64,000 bases of DNA from Nostoc sp. CHAB 5834 (GTDB lineage Bacteria > Cyanobacteriota > Cyanobacteriia > Cyanobacteriales > Nostocaceae), in assembly GCA_020829485.1 (NCBI GenBank), contig JAIVFU010000021.1, positions 1-64,000 of the forward strand, given 5' to 3'. A program made the translations under genes and the position numbers. A model generated the notes under the pieces. The model had not been told where the DNA came from. It did not search any database and saw only the letters and a program-made list of their open reading frames with translations. Shown here piece after piece: positions 62,573-64,000 of this stretch. Each line of letters opens with the position of its first letter. The first letter of the stretch is position 1.

Positions 62573-64000
62573 CTAACATTCAGCACTATTTGTTGAGTCG
62601 CTATCATTAGATGAAACCATAACTGGTTGTTGATATAGTGGTACGGTGAATGTGACTGTTGAACCAAGTCCTTCGCCTAAACTATAAAAATGTACCTCGC
62701 CGCCCATTGCCTCCACTAGCTTTTGGGATATTGCCAATCCTAAACCTGTACCGCCGTAGTGGCGAGTGCGGGAACCATCCACCTGAGAGAATAATTGAAA
62801 CAGTTTATCTTGTTTGTCTAAAGAAACACCAATACCAGTGTCTGCTACACGTACTTTAACCATGCCAGGAAACTGCTGATCTTGAAAGTTAGCCTTTTTG
62901 ATTACTAAATCGGCGCTGACGGTGACACCACCCTCATGGGTAAATTTGATGGCATTACCTACCAAATTGAGCATAACTTGTAGCAACCGTTGATAGTTGC
63001 TTTGGACAATGATTTCATCGGAGGTAGGAGGCATTTGCATCTGGAAGCTGAGATTTCTCATTTCTGCTTGGGGACGCATGAAATTTTCGACATCATGGAA
63101 TAGCTCATCTAGCTTGACTGGAGCGTAAGTTAGCTCCATTTTGCCAGCTTCGATTTTAGCGATGTCCAAAATGTCGTTGATAATATTCAGCAGATGTATC
63201 GATAATTGGTGAGCTTCTGACAAAAACTGGTTTTGTTCTTCTGGATCATCTGCCATCCCTTCTAAAATCAGCTTTAAGAAGCCAATCATGCCGTTTAGGG
63301 GAGTCCGAATTTCATGGGATACATTAGCCAGAAACTCGCTTTTGAGGCGGGAAGCTTCTTCGGCTTTTTGACGCGCTACTTCTAATTCTTCATATAAAGT
63401 AGCATGAGCGATCGCAGTTCCCAATTGATCTGCTGCTTCTTTTGCCAGTTCTAATTCTGATTCTGTTAATGTGTAGCATTCATCCTGCCAACTCAAGGCA
63501 ACCAATCCATTGGCCTGGTCTTGATAGCAAGTTGCAATCACCAAAGTTTTCTGCCGCCCAGACTGTGCATATCCAGGCACTTGCATTACAACTGGTTCTA
63601 GGGTTGCCAAAGCTTGAGCAAAGGCAGGCTCTGAAGCTATATCTATTTCTAAGCCAAGCATTGATTTGAGTGCTGCCTGGTGATACTCAGCCTTCACCTC
63701 CACTTTTGAGCTAGAGGGCTGATAAGGACAAATAATACAGCGCTCTAGCCGCAGTGCTTTCCCTAAACTATCAACTGTTTGCTGCCAAATAATATCTAAA
63801 TCCAACGTCCGGCGGATATTTCTGGTAATGCGATTTACCACTTTTTGGTGTTGCTGCGATCTTATTGCCACCTCTATTTGTGTGGGTGTTTTTGATGGCA
63901 CAGGCACTTGTTTTTTGTTGAGTGTCGCTTGCACTAACCGTCCCATCACTAAAACTGTAGTGGCAGTCGTTCCCAAACTCGGCATAATTGGGCTAATCAC
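62573..64000 (-). CDS. Sensor histidine kinase with GAF domain (5' end beyond the window)
   Basis: The last 475 codons of a sensor kinase; a GTG is at the edge and the true start may lie outside. GAF domain about 75-210. A short linker helix (EVARQKAEEASRLKSE) leads to HisKA with His in FLANVSHEIRTPLNGM, near residue 230. The HATPase_c domain has MLNLVGNAIKFT (N box), VRVADTGIGV (G1) and GGTGLGLAISQKLV (G2). No receiver follows, so it is a classical, not hybrid, kinase. Cytosolic as far as can be seen. Its partner regulator is not in the window. Confidence 0.9.
   Translation of the reverse strand: MISPIMPSLGTTATTVLVMGRLVQATLNKKQVPVPSKTPTQIEVAIRSQQHQKVVNRITRNIRRTLDLDIIWQQTVDSLGKALRLERCIICPYQPSSSKVEVKAEYHQAALKSMLGLEIDIASEPAFAQALATLEPVVMQVPGYAQSGRQKTLVIATCYQDQANGLVALSWQDECYTLTESELELAKEAADQLGTAIAHATLYEELEVARQKAEEASRLKSEFLANVSHEIRTPLNGMIGFLKLILEGMADDPEEQNQFLSEAHQLSIHLLNIINDILDIAKIEAGKMELTYAPVKLDELFHDVENFMRPQAEMRNLSFQMQMPPTSDEIIVQSNYQRLLQVMLNLVGNAIKFTHEGGVTVSADLVIKKANFQDQQFPGMVKVRVADTGIGVSLDKQDKLFQLFSQVDGSRTRHYGGTGLGLAISQKLVEAMGGEVHFYSLGEGLGSTVTFTVPLYQQPVMVSSNDSDSTNSAEC

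Noticed and set aside
1..64000. tRNA or rRNA genes
   Set aside because: No T-loop consensus with a matching cloverleaf and no rRNA blocks were seen on either strand by reading; a tRNAscan run would be decisive.

Overview
The window looks like chromosomal DNA of a filamentous, Nostoc-type cyanobacterium. The gene spaces are AT-rich. The octamer GCGATCGC (HIP1) recurs inside genes. Heptamer tandem repeats (CCCCACT, ACCGTCA, TTGTCAT) and many small hairpin-forming dispersed repeats fill the spacers. The gene set also fits: PanC-Cmk fusion, serine/threonine kinases of the WD40 type, an anaerobic-route cobalamin gene (cobG) behind a cobalamin riboswitch, RTX protein, AbrB-type permease and Fe-SOD. 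No rRNA or tRNA gene was recognised.

Layout. 1-1900: a cas1 whose 5' end is replaced by the tail of an IS630-like transposase, then cas2 and a four-repeat CRISPR array. 1.9-10.4 kb: xth, a decayed glycosyltransferase, a zinc-ribbon protein, a zinc dehydrogenase, an unrecognised helical protein, a GT39-like membrane glycosyltransferase, a serine-recombinase-like protein with a degenerate active site, and a VOC protein. 10.7-11.9 kb: a decayed IS5-like element with both terminal inverted repeats. 12.1-20 kb: PAS/GAF adenylate cyclase, deoxyhypusine-synthase-like protein, ParA-like ATPase, ileS. 20-29 kb: small conserved genes (cNMP-like, Lin0512 family), an AbrB permease, a broken DUF1838 gene, a response-regulator scrap, glutaminase and RlpA, with at least four families of MITE-like repeats between them. 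29-41 kb: panC-cmk, sodB, a di-heme peroxidase, a 21-bp tandem repeat, a truncated TnpB, a compositionally foreign AIR-synthase-like gene, a PHP protein and an RTX protein.

41.9-49.4 kb is the clearest functional system: an arsenic-resistance island. It appears to be two modules, each with its own ArsR. One (arsR2-pstS-acr3-phosphatase-GAPDH-arsJ) suits inorganic arsenate and arsenite: binding in the periplasm, possible reduction, arsenite efflux, and export of 1-arseno-3-phosphoglycerate. The other (arsR1 divergent from arsI-arsH) suits methylated arsenicals. A palindromic operator candidate lies in front of arsR1/arsI and another in front of pstS.

49.6-53 kb is a cobalamin operon (cobG-cobH-cobI) read from a riboswitch that overlaps the longest possible cobG reading frame. 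After it come a ParD/ParE pair, a photolyase split in two genes, two serine/threonine kinases, a GH57 glucanase-type enzyme, an Nfu-type iron-sulfur scaffold, and a sensor histidine kinase running off the right edge.

I found no wholly new system. The best leads are the two-module arsenic island with its phosphatase, the serine-recombinase-like protein lacking canonical catalytic residues, the adenylate cyclase with a Cys in place of the catalytic Arg, and small repeats that have entered coding genes (cobG, tnpB, rlpA) without breaking the frame.
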